This document shows, piece by piece, positions 11,564-21,644 of a stretch of 64,000 nt of DNA. The stretch is from Solen grandis (taxonomy: Eukaryota > Mollusca > Bivalvia > Adapedonta > Solenidae), in assembly GCA_021229015.1 (NCBI GenBank), contig CM037778.1, positions 81,201,842 to 81,265,841 on the forward strand. The letters run 5' to 3'. A program made the position numbers and the translations under genes. Under the pieces are notes generated by a model. It saw only the letters and a list, made by a program, of their open reading frames with translations. It did no database searches and was not told the DNA's origin. Each line of letters begins with the position of its first letter. Within the stretch, counting starts at the first letter, position 1.

Positions 11564-12660
11564 GACAAGGTTGCAAAATAACTAAACCACAACATTGGGA
11601 TATACACAGGCACATCATTATCGAATGTGTATCTTTCAATGTATGCATTATTGGAGTGTTCTTTCTAAATGTAAAATGGCAGGACTTTATTTTCAAATTA
11701 CAATTGCTTAAATGAATCTGATGTTAAGCCACACTTTGTCATAGATAGATTCACTTATCTTTAAAAATATCTTTTTAAACAGTATTCAACCTAGGAATTC
11801 TAGATTCAATTTAATTTTGCTAACACCCCCCTTTCCTGATTTTTGGACATGTCTTTTAATGCAGGCTTGGCCCACACTAATCCCATCTTATTCAACACAG
11901 CAATTGTAGCGAAATTGTTAAGTTTGAATTATCATATTTAACACCCCTCGCGTAAAAACAAAAATAAGTATTCTCTTACAAGATTATTTTGCTAAAAGAC
12001 TGGTGGTTTGTGTCTCCCTTAGCAAAGTCAAAATCTTCAACAATATCTCCATTCTTGCTAGATGGCCACAAATGTGTTATGATTATTTATGTATTTGTTT
12101 TGTGCCATTATTCTATTATGATTATTTATGTATTTGTTTTGTGCCGTCATTCTATTATGATTATTTATGTATTTGTTTTGTGCCATCATTCTATAATCAA
12201 GCTTTGTAATGCACTTGTCTCTCAATGCATTGTTATATTTTTTTTAACTTGTGATAGTGCATATCCCTTCAAGATATACTTTCAGAACAAAAAAAATCAG
12301 TTTCTCTAATTTACTTTCTCTGACGAACAAAAAATGTTCAGTTTCTCTGACTTTGACAAGATTTCATGATTATCATTTGTTACAGCAGAAAGTTATAACT
12401 CAATAATCAAGCTTTGTTATGCTCCATTTTCTTTCAATGCATTGTTATTTGGTTGAATACAATATTTTTCTTATATTTCTTAAATATGCTTTCATATCAT
12501 AGAACTATTAGATATTTGATTTCTTAATTTGACAGTCTTTCAAAAATATCAATTTTAATAGAAAAAGTACATGTAACATGCTTTATGTAAAAGGTTTGCA
12601 TGAATATCTGTTTCCAGCATATGTAAATCAAAACTACTCAAAATGTTATATTTCTTTCAG
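11564..12660. other. Noncoding spacer between Helentron remnant and OB-fold gene
   Basis: AT-rich with no exon seen. It contains the 39-bp tandem repeat at 12079-12195 and two similar ~45-bp blocks ('ATCAAGCTTTGT' followed by 'CAATGCATTGTTAT') near 12196 and 12404. It ends in a polypyrimidine tract and acceptor (TATTTCTTTCAG) immediately before the ATG at 12661. Confidence 0.5.
12079..12195 (+). repeat. 39-bp minisatellite, three copies
   Basis: Three head-to-tail 39-bp units beginning ATGATTATTTATGTATTTG start at 12079, 12118 and 12157, differing at one to three positions. The two overlapping ORFs here are produced by the repeat because 39 is a multiple of three, and they are not genes. Confidence 0.95.
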
Positions 12661-15600
12661 ATGTCTGCCATTACTATCACTGAGGCCAAACAAGGAAAGG
12701 CTGGACCATATTCAGGATCAGTAAAGGTCAAGGTTTTTGTATGCAATGGACCAAAAACATATCAAAGTAATGGGGTTGACAAACAATCTCTGAAGGTTGG
12801 TCTAGCTGACCAGTCTGGGTCTGCAAAGGGAATCATTTATGATCCCCAGCAGTTCCCTAGGTTTAAGACTGGGGATGTAGTTGCGTTAAAGAACTTCATA
12901 GTATGAGCAGATAAGACTTTGGTTGTAACCAGGAATTCTAAGTCATTCAAGTCTGGAGGGATGAATGTTCCAGATATCCATGTGTCTTCAGCAGAAAGAT
13001 TGGTGAACCCCCCACCAGCACCATTCATAAACCTGGAACAAACCAAGGCTTCCTCAGTGAAAACAGTTGTGTCTGTCAGGGGGCAGATAGTACAGGTATG
13101 TGTGCAAATATTTCTACTTGATACACCATTGAACATCAGTTCTGGTCAAATTGTCAGAACTTCTCTCCTGAAGTTTTGAATTTAAACCATACATGTATGT
13201 CTTAACATCATATGAAGGGTTTGTTCCATCTTTTAATACTGACACATTTTTCATTTCCTTAAAGGCCCATTATATCTCATAATGATTTAATTTTCATAAT
13301 AAAACATTGACATATCACAATGTCATGTAGACTAAAATAAATGGATGGATGTCAAAATACTCCCATTGTTAACCAGGTTTTCAACTAGTTGAAACCTGGT
13401 TATTAGAATGCCGAACGTCGTTGGGCGGGCGGGCGGGTGGCTGGGCGGGCGGGCGGGCGGGCGGGCGTCAAACTTTCGTTTCCGCTCGATAACTTAAGTT
13501 AGAATTTAGATATAGCAATTATATTTGATGGGTAGATACCTTATGAGAAGAGGAAGGTTGGGATTGCTTTTCAGGTAAATCGGGTCAAGGTCAAGGTCAC
13601 AATGGTTAAAAATAGATTTTTTGTTTCCGCTCGATAACTTGGGTAAAAATGAAGGTATAGCATTCATATTTTATAGGTAAATAGCATATGGTAAGAGGAA
13701 TGTTGGGATTGCTTTTCAGGTAAATAAGGACAATGTCAAGGTCACAATGGCTTAAAATAGATTTTTTGTTTCCTCTTGATATCTCGAGTTAGAATGAAGG
13801 TATAGCATTCATATTTGATAAGTAGATACTTTTAGGGAAGAGGAAGGTAGGAATTGCTTTTCAGGGAAAATGGATCAAGGTCAAGATCACTATGACTAAA
13901 ATATATTGGAAAATGGATCAAGGTCAAGGTCAATATGACTAAATATATATATATATATTTTTTTATTTTTTTCTTTTCTGTTTGATAGCGGCTTGCTATG
14001 AAAGCTTTTGTTTTTATGCTTCACTTATGCTTTTCTTCATTTACATAGTTGCGGTGCCCTTGCTATCTTGACAAATATTATACAAATGTCTGATTGCTAG
14101 AATTGCTTAATAAACCTTCAATAAGAAATAAAATAAATGCATTTGTATCAGTCTTTGGATAATTCCTGTAGGTTGCTTTTCATGTTTTAAAATATCCATA
14201 ATTTCCTTGAACTAACATTTAATTTTGAATCTTGTATTTTACCCTGCATTGATATTGCAGGTCAGAGACAATTACCCTTTGACAATCTGATTTCACACCT
14301 TTGAGCTTGTTTTCATGTAACATATAGTGACACATTCTTTTATTTGCTTAAATTCTCCTTCTTCATTTCTGAATGCATTCTGCCCAAATCTACACAGTAT
14401 GGCCAGTACATAGTGACTTGACCTATATTGTCAATTTAACCATATTTCTTAGAGTTATGACCCTTATTTACTCTTCAGCCATGTAACATAAAGTATTAAT
14501 GTTCTTTGGTGATCATTTTATAAATAAAATCTTCATTTCGAATTGGATTTTCCATGTTGAAAACCTGGTTTTGTGACAGTCCCTGTCGCTTTAAGCCTTG
14601 TTTACATTTTCATTTGCAAGTATTCAGAAGTAAACAGAAATAATTTGAATTTGAAAATTGTCATTGAATCACAATTTGTTTATTTTCTACGTCATCAATT
14701 TATGCACTTGTGATATGTTAAAAGAGACATAAGAAAGGTTAATGGAAAGCGTCAGAAAATTGACAAAGATATATGGAATATGCAAATTAGTTACTTATTG
14801 TAAACAATTGGATGATTTGAAGTAAAAGATTATCTCTTATTTCTGCTTTGTAGTAATGTTGCCATCAAAGAGTGTACAGATTGCATCTCAAAGCAAAATT
14901 GAAACAAACACTTTGATTTTTTGTCCAAAGAATATATGCTGCTTTTTCAAAGAAAAATGGGCCTTTAATTGATAGTTTTCATTCTAGTCTTTGTCCAGTT
15001 TACCTTGATTTCTCATTTGCACATTACCAAAAATCTAACTGCAGGAGGATCAAGAAAGAGAAGTGATGTGTTCCCAGACACCAACTCGCGTAAAAGACAT
15101 CTATATAGGTGACTCAGAGACCCGGATAAAGTTGACCTTGTGGCGTGACCTGTGTGACATGCCCCACCGCCCAGGAGATTTTATTGAGGTCACAGATGCC
15201 CTCACCCAAATCTATAAAGGGGAGTTATCTCTTTCTATGACACCAATGAGCGAAGTACAGGTAAGATAGACTACCAAACCTTTTATCCCCCAATGTCTTT
15301 ATGTACCACTTTCCTGTTTGCCCCATACCTTCTAAACCTGAAGGAAAGTCTTCAGTTTGAACCTTGCTTTTACATGGGCCAAATGGTTTAAGTTTGGAAT
15401 TAGTATTTGTAGATATCTCAAAATGAAATTATAGCTGTATTCTTCACTCTTACTGCAATTCTGGGATGGGGGTTAAGCTATATTTTAGACTGCCTTTAGG
15501 CTCATCAAATAAAATGGCATCATAATGACACATTTTGTGGGTCTTTATGAAAACTAACACAGAAATTCAATTTTTAATTCATAGATATGATTCATGTTTC

Positions 15601-17020
15601 CCCAAAAGAAAACTGTGAATTACCATTTATTATAACACCATTACTTTAAGTTGCTATACTACCCAAAATCATTGCAACAAATGCAAAAAATAATGTAAAA
15701 ATATGAAAATTCAATATTTCTTTTGACGATATGCAAAATATTACCTCTGTAGGTCAAACGATTAACCTGATTGATGTCGATAGAATAACCAATGTATTAA
15801 ATGACTGTAGGAAATTAATTCTCCTACCCCTTCATGAAGATTTCCAGAAATGATTAAGCTCAGTCACACTTGTAGGTCCTGCATATTCATAAGCATATGT
15901 AACCATACAGTTGTCTTGCAAATGTCCTCATGTCAACCCGTGCACGGTAACATGATTCCCTGTGAAAATTGAGATGTTTGTTTATACTAAAAGTATATAA
16001 ACCACCTAAGCCACAACAGTTCTTTAGAGAAAATGGATTTATGTATTCTCTAGTTGCATAACATGTTTTTCATATGAGAAATATTTCATTTACTCCCAGA
16101 TGAAGTGGTGTGTGCACTTCTATTTTTAGATGGCTTGTATTTATGTTTATATAAATTAGACAGTTTCCGGAACATGGTTGAAACAGCCAAATTGGTGGCC
16201 GTGGAATTCCGTACTTGTTGATACGGTTACGGTATTGTAGGTAATCTGAAGGCAATATAAGGGATCAGATAAGTTTTTATGAACATTTTCTTTACCCAAG
16301 GTCCATCATAGATGACAAATGTCCATGATTTGTTACAAACTGAAAGTTTCTAAATATTCTAGCTAAATTGGCGTATCCGTAGTATTGCATCTTTAAGATA
16401 TTCTTGCCTTACATAACTAACAATTTATTATAGCATCCTTAGTAATGATTATTAAGGTTATATATTGCTTGGTTTCCTTAAGGAAATCTTCAGACAAGAC
16501 TATTTCATTGAAAATTTAAGTTACATGTAAACAAAACATTACTTAATTGATGTCACTCTTATAGTTTGACATGACAACTTCGTTATTAATGCATGGGATC
16601 AGTTTTTAAAAAGGGAATATTATTAAAAAAGAAAATTAACATACACATGTTTCTTTAAAGCATTAATATTAAATTGTCAATTTTCACACAATTTCATTTT
16701 TTAAAATCATAAAGTTATAAACACAGTCTTGATGTATTTTTTTTAAAAAAAAATTTTAAATTTTAATAATATAATCTTCTATTGCATTTTAGGCTTCAGA
16801 GGCACCTCTCGAACAGAAACTGATAACTGTTGAGGGTATCGGAGGAACGGCAGAGGAGATGGAACTGCTCCTTGATGATGGTGAAACAGTCACCATTCAG
16901 GCACAACTCCTTCAAGAGATCTTTCCAGATGTTCCAGAAGAAGAGATTGCTGAAAATGCCCCTGTGAAGTTAAAGATCCTTCAACGAGGAGCCACAGTGG
17001 AAAATGTTGTGAGGGTTTAA
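12661..17020 (+). CDS. RPA-like OB-fold protein, three coding exons, in-frame TGA
   Basis: Coding exons 12661-13095, 15045-15260 and 16793-17020 join in phase 0 at clean AG/GT sites (TTTCTTTCAG|ATG; GTACAG|GTATGT; AACTGCAG|GAG; GTACAG|GTAAGA; CATTTTAG|GCT) to give about 292 codons ending in TAA. The first ~95 residues look like an OB fold: alternating beta-type strands, then LADQSGSAKGIIYDP, and FKTGDVVALKNF. A second OB-like unit spans the exon 1/2 junction (VVSVRGQIVQ...IKLTLWRDL...RPGDFIEVTDA). The 'D-x-S/T...TLW...PGD-IE' pattern is that of ssDNA-binding OB folds such as the RPA large subunit. The last exon is acidic with further beta-type sequence. It therefore probably binds single-stranded nucleic acid in the nucleus. 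One codon (82) is TGA; everything else is intact, so this may be a nonsense allele, an assembly error or an early pseudogene. The 5' UTR exon is upstream and not established. Confidence 0.7.
12904..12906 (+). other. In-frame TGA inside the first OB fold
   Basis: The frame reads ...KNFIV, TGA, ADKTLVVTRN..., with the fold clearly continuing. TGA can arise from CGA by a single CpG transition, which is the simplest explanation. Nothing in the downstream bases (GCA) suggests a classical read-through context. Confidence 0.8.
13371..14570. mobile_element. ~1.2-kb inverted-repeat element in intron 1 of the OB-fold gene
   Basis: The ends are the inverted pair AACCAGGTTTTCAAC (13371-13385) and GTTGAAAACCTGGTT (14556-14570). 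The left end also folds on itself because CTAGTTGAAACCTGGTT follows at once. Internally there is a (GGGC)n run at about 13423-13467. Then come three diverged ~145-165-bp tandem blocks with 'CCGCTCGATAACTT', 'TTGGGATTGCTTTTCAGG' and 'AAGGTCAAGGTCAC' (13468-13940). It has no ORF of note. It is likely a non-autonomous foldback element; the rest of intron 1 (13096-13370 and 14571-15044) shows nothing recognisable. Confidence 0.65.
15261..16792 (+). other. Intron 2 of the OB-fold gene
   Basis: AT-rich intronic sequence bounded by GTAAGA and a TTTTAG acceptor. No nested gene, repeat family or structured RNA was recognised; the short ORFs are AT-rich chance frames. Confidence 0.6.
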
Positions 17021-18770
17021 GAACATTTCCTGTTAGGTTCCATTAATGCATATATGATAAGTGACATGAATATATCTTAATATTCTCTACATAATATATA
17101 TAGTTTGTTATTAGAAACTGTTGTTTTGTTTGTTATTAGAAACTGTTGTTCCATGATACAAGGCCAATATCCACTTGGTCACCAAAAACATTTTTAAAAC
17201 CTGGTTTTCATACTTGCAGATGTCAAGGAATCTTTCAGAAATAACCCTGTATAAATGATAAACATAAATTCATTCCCTTTAATCATATACTATCTTTATT
17301 TTCACTGTATATATTGTAGATGTATGTTTTACCTTAAAACACATCACTTCATATTCTTTGATGTTTTCTTTTAAGTTTTGCATGCAATAGAAAATTTGGT
17401 TGAAGTTTTGCATGCAATAGAAAATTTGGTTGAAGTTTTGCATGCAACCTACTATCAAGCTTATATCTCAATAACCATTTATAGTCTTGAATAGGTTAAG
17501 GGGCATTATACAAACAAGGTAGATAACTCTTAGACTTAATTTAATATAAAGTATGGCGCTTATTTAACTTAGAAAAAAATTGGTTCAAGTTTTGCAGGCT
17601 GATTTCTTTAATGCTTATATCTCAGAATCAAGGCATGGGATTGATTTGAAATTTCTTTTAACATGTTCAAGGTAGATAACTCTTAGTAGAATATGTTAAA
17701 AATTATTGACTCAAAATTTAACCTATGAGTTTGGTTAAAGTTTTGCATGCAAGGTACTTTTATGCTTATATCACAGTAACTAGGCATTGGATTGGATCGA
17801 AACTTCATTAATATGTTCAGTGGTATCATACTATAGAGATAGATTAAAATGCAGATTATGGCCACTTTATATGCCCCCACCAAAACTGGTCCTTTGTCCG
17901 TCCGTCCCTCCGTATGTATGTACTTTTTCTCCGAAACTTTGTGACACGCATAACTCCGAAAGTATTTGTACTACAGACTTGATACTTCATGGATTTATTA
18001 TTCAGGAAGTGAACTTGTGCACCTGGTTATATTCACTGAAACACCATTGAATTTGACAGAGTTATGGGCTTTTGTTTTTGAAATATATGGAATTTATGCT
18101 TTTGACACATGTAACTCTGAAATTATTTGTACTACAGACTTAATACTTCATGGATATATTATTCAGCACATGATCTTGCACACCTAGGTATTTTCATTGA
18201 ACCCCCGTTGAAGTTGACAGAGTTATGGACCTTTTGTTTTTGAAAAATATGGACTTTTATGCTTGTAACGCATGTAACTTTAATATTTGTATAAATTTGG
18301 TTTAAGGTTTGCATGCAAGCTGCTGTCTAGCTTATGTCTCAGAAAACAATTATGGTTAAAGACTTGAAAGTTTAAAAAGGTGTTCAGGAGCATTGATCAG
18401 AAAACCAAGGAGGATAATCTTGTCTAAATTTAATAAAAAAAGTATGTCACTGTTCTTATTTAGATATTGTGGTTATTTTTGTATGCACAATGTTATGATG
18501 CTTATGTCTCAGTAAATTAATTGGCATGGGATTGGTTTTAGCCTTCATAAACATATTTAAGAGTATCAGACAATCAAAGTAAAACATTTTTGACTATTTT
18601 TATATACAGGGTATGTGAAGGGCAAGAATTAAAATAAATTTCATTTGATTTACCAACAAATGTGTCGAATAGTAGAACCAGCTCTTTGAATTAATAATTG
18701 CTCCATTCCATTTCTAGTGTACATCATGTTGATATACATAATTCTGTATGTTTTTAGCTCTGGTTTTATG
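17021..18770. repeat. Noncoding region with several short tandem repeats
   Basis: Near-identical 25-bp units (GTTTGTTATTAGAAACTG...) start at 17103 and 17128. 30-bp units (AGTTTTGCATGCAATAGAAA...) start at 17374, 17404 and partially at 17434. The GTTTTGCATGCAA core recurs singly to about 18316. A (TCCG)n-headed repeat starts near 17872 ('ATGCCCCCACC', 'GTCCGTCCGTCC'). It continues as two or three ~165-bp blocks containing 'ACTACAGACTTGATACTTCA' and 'GACAGAGTTATGG' to about 18300. No gene. Confidence 0.7.
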
Positions 18771-18779
18771 TATGTTCTT

Positions 18780-19576
18780 AGCTCACCAAAGCACAATGTG
18801 CTCAAGGTCAGATATTAGGATCACCCATCATCATTCTGTCTGTTGTCAACAATCTGCTTTAAATGACATCTCCTCTGAAACTGCTGAGTAGAAATTGATG
18901 AAACTTGGCATGGATCATCCATGGGTGAACCTCCACAAAAGTTGCTAAAATAAACTTGATCCATGCAGAAATTTGGTTGTCATGGCAACCACAGAATTTT
19001 ACTACAGAATCTTCTCCTCTGAAATTTTTTAAATCAAGCATTTCATTTTAATGCACAACAAATTTAAAAAAACTTCCTTTGACACAAATGGTCATTTCAC
19101 AATGTTCTACCATAATTACAGAAATGAAGTTGATCCTTTGAAAAATGGGCCCCTAGGGGGTTGCCTAATTTTCTTTTATACATTATACAGAAAACTTCAA
19201 AAATACTTTTTCTATGAAGCCAATGGTCAGAATTTAATTACATTTAGCACACATGGTCACTTAATGTGTTTATACCATAATTGCTAAAATAAAGTTGATC
19301 CCTTAAAAAATGAGGCCCCTAGGGGGTCAGCTAGTTTCAGTATTCATTCTTGTTTTGTACCAATAATTACATTTAGGTTTTATACCATAATTGCGTAAGC
19401 ATTTCGATCCCTTGAAAATTAAGGCCTCCAGATGATTGACTAAATGAAGAATTTTTTGTATCTGAAACTTGAATCTGGTTATTGCTAGAAAAAACCAGGT
19501 AAAATCAATGACTTGAATCATTTTAAATAAGCTGATATACTCTGATAACCTAAGGCTATATGGCCCTCTTATTTTA
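18780..19576 (+). repeat. Diverged AGCTCACC-family repeat
   Basis: A degenerate head (GCTCACCAAAGCACAATGTG) is followed by the family blocks 'TCCTCTGAAACTGCTGAG', 'TTGATCCATGCAGAA' and paired 'GGCCCCTAGGGGGT' segments at ~19148 and ~19314. It closes with 'ATATGGCCCTCTTATTTTA'. It is more diverged than the copies at 41-46 kb. Confidence 0.65.
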
Positions 19577-19706
19577 CAGCTTGAACATGAGAAAATTTAT
19601 CACCTTCCATAATCAAAATTAAACATCAGATGATATTGTTTATTTAAAAAAAATATTTTTACATTTAAAATTAAAGTCTGAATAACTATGCTGCTATATC
19701 ACTTCA

Positions 19707-19959
19707 TTAAAGGAATACGCTCGGCTGAAATGAAAATTTAACCATCAACAAACCTTTTAGTGTAGATCACTTTGACATGACTTTCATTTTTATACACGCT
19801 ATATTTGTGAAGATATAGCTGTTTAAAGTTTGTGATTTCGATTGGCTATGGCCGCCGCCATCTTTGTTCATGCTTACCTTTCTGTGACGTCACAAATACC
19901 CATTGAACCATATCCCGATCGATGAGTGCGATTAATAGGGGTTGTGATAAAAGCATTAA
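19707..19959. mobile_element. Solo end of a TTAA-type element
   Basis: TTAA (19707-19710) is followed by AGGAATACGCTCGGCTGA, the same 18 bases that form the outer end of the right terminal repeat of the adjacent element. After that it diverges. A TGACGTCA palindrome lies at 19885-19892. It stops where the TTAA of the next element begins (19956-19959). Either it is a truncated relative into whose internal TTAA the neighbour inserted, or it forms a compound left end with that neighbour. Confidence 0.6.
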
Positions 19960-20879
19960 AGGAAACGCTCGGCTGATTACAACTAGGTTTCAATTGAAAG
20001 ATATTGATGTAAATAAACCAATTAAATTTCTCATTTCATTGAATCAATCGTAATAAGAAAGAAATTGTAAGTTAAAGACGTCTATTTAAACCAATTTGCT
20101 CTGCGATATTTTTTATTTCTATAATACATCTTTGTCATTTTTACCGTGAAATGCTTGCAACTGCGGTTATTGAAAAGTTGTGTGGTGTTAAACTGATTGG
20201 ATAAGAAATCACTGGCAAGTCTTTGTAACAGACTAAGCGTCATATAAAATCGCACCTCAGGGCCATAAAACACGGCCATAAAACGAACCGTGCGACCGAG
20301 TCACCATGTCAACAGACAATTGATGTGCACGTTTTACTGAAACGGACATGTAGAGTATAATCATCACCACAAACATACTAAATGCATTATATAAATATGA
20401 AAGAAAAGTGTTGACTCCACGTTTTATATTATAATAATCTATATTATGCTATTTTACTGAAAAAGTCTGTTTAAATAAATATATATAAGTAAAGGTATCG
20501 TATCGCAATGAGCTCATGTTAGTGTGATATACAGAAAGTAGTTAGCATAATTTACATTATATTGCTAAATTGCAAGCAATTAGGTGTGTTAATCATAATT
20601 ACAACACGGTGTCCCTTTGATTCGTCTCTATAGTATTTCACAGTTACCGTCATTGCAATTAGATTTCTACTTACATGATACCGCCCCTTTTATATATTTA
20701 TATGTTTGATTAAAAACTGTTTAAAAATTGTTGATAATTGCTGTAATGATTTGCGCAATTAAAATAGCGATGTTTGTGAGAATGTGCATAAATGATTGCG
20801 TGACAAGGGGTATTGACTTTAGTTATGGTTCGATCACTATAGCAGGAAGTTTAATAAAGTTTTTGAGATTTTTCTTAAA

Positions 20880-21215
20880 ATGGAGTGTATAGTTCCTTAC
20901 GACTTTGAGCCCGAATATACTGAGGAAGAGCTGCAACTGCTTCAAGACAATGACGTACGGGAGGAGGAATATTTATGTGCTGAGGACTTTTGTCTGTGTG
21001 ATAACTGTGTTATGATGCCATCCAATATGGAAAATGTATGTTGCAAATCGAGTGACTTGGTTGTTGGAAATTTAGATGAACTTACGTGCATTACGGACCA
21101 TACGGACTTTCACACCTTAGTTCTGAATGATTCTGTTTTAGAAGTTGCATTCATTACCATTCTGGCATACAAAGGTCATAGGACGAGGGCTCCAGACTCT
21201 CTCACTCACGAGTAA
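20880..21215 (+). CDS. P2X7-type cytoplasmic ballast domain, N-terminal half
   Basis: The 111-residue product starts MECIVPYDFEPEYTEEE, an acidic lead. It then has FCLCDNC (C38, C40, C43), a short MPSN link, VCC (C54, C55) and TCITDH (C70-H74), and continues to LNDSVLEVAF. This order of cysteines followed by 'ITxHxxF...LNxxVL' is what I know from proteins annotated 'P2X purinoceptor 7-like', which carry the zinc-coordinating ballast domain of vertebrate P2X7 without a channel. The domain's second half (the AYRQ...PSC...IR region) is missing. The last codons contain a donor-like GTAAGA (21212-21217), so the ORF may be one captured exon whose partner was lost. A polyadenylation signal AATAAA lies at 21222-21227. 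The ORF is uninterrupted and sits wholly between the element's inverted repeats. The function of free ballast proteins is unknown. Confidence 0.7.
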   Translation: MECIVPYDFEPEYTEEELQLLQDNDVREEEYLCAEDFCLCDNCVMMPSNMENVCCKSSDLVVGNLDELTCITDHTDFHTLVLNDSVLEVAFITILAYKGHRTRAPDSLTHE

Positions 21216-21400
21216 GAAAACAATAAAATGATCATAGTTTAATCTTTTAATAATATATTTTCATCATATTCAAATAAAATATACACTTAAAATGTCCTTT
21301 AAGTAATTATAATTACTTTTTGCCTTCCTGTTTCTTTTTGGGGGTAAAATTTCTCCACAACACACGTAATTCCCTTCTATATTTCAATGTATGTACGCAA

Positions 21401-21451
21401 CCGGAAGTGTGTCTGTGACGTCACGATTGTTGTAAAAAAAGTCTCGCGAGA
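21401..21451. promoter_or_regulatory. Cluster of promoter-type motifs inside the TTAA element
   Basis: Within 51 bp there is an ETS-type CCGGAAGTG (21401-21409), a full CRE palindrome TGACGTCA (21416-21423) and TCTCGCGAGA (21442-21451), a palindrome known from bidirectional mammalian promoters. The ORF lies upstream on the + strand. The cluster would therefore suit transcription starting at the right end, either antisense through the element or outward into flanking DNA. Confidence 0.4.
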
Positions 21452-21644
21452 CCACGAGACGTAAACAATGTCTGCGCCCATGTCTCGGAGCAAATTGGTG
21501 TAAATGGACGTCTTTAACTTGCAATTTCTTTCTTATTACGATTGATTCAATAAAATGAGTAATTAAATTGGTTTATTTACATCAATATCTTTCAATTAAA
21601 ACCTAGTTGTTATCAGCCGAGCGTATTCCTTTAATGTCATTCTT

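Larger units (their letters stand above)
19960..21630 (+). mobile_element. TTAA-flanked TIR element carrying a P2X7-ballast ORF
   Basis: Terminal inverted repeats of about 141 bp (19960-20100 and 21489-21630) align with roughly ten differences. Both begin with AGGAA, then CGCTCGGCTGAT, and end at CAATTTGCT. Both sides are flanked by TTAA (19956-19959 and 21631-21634), the target duplication used by piggyBac and Kolobok transposons. No transposase frame is visible, so the element is non-autonomous. The only coding sequence is the 111-codon ORF at 20880-21215. The inner right side (21401-21451) has a cluster of promoter-type motifs. Superfamily assignment by TTAA alone is not decisive. Confidence 0.8.

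Noticed and set aside
11989..12309. 106-codon ORF with YLCICFVP-type repeats
   Set aside because: It is generated by the 39-bp minisatellite, whose length is divisible by three.
12904..12906. Selenocysteine recoding of the TGA
   Set aside because: No known selenoprotein family fits an OB fold, and the residue lies in a non-catalytic strand region; mutation is simpler.
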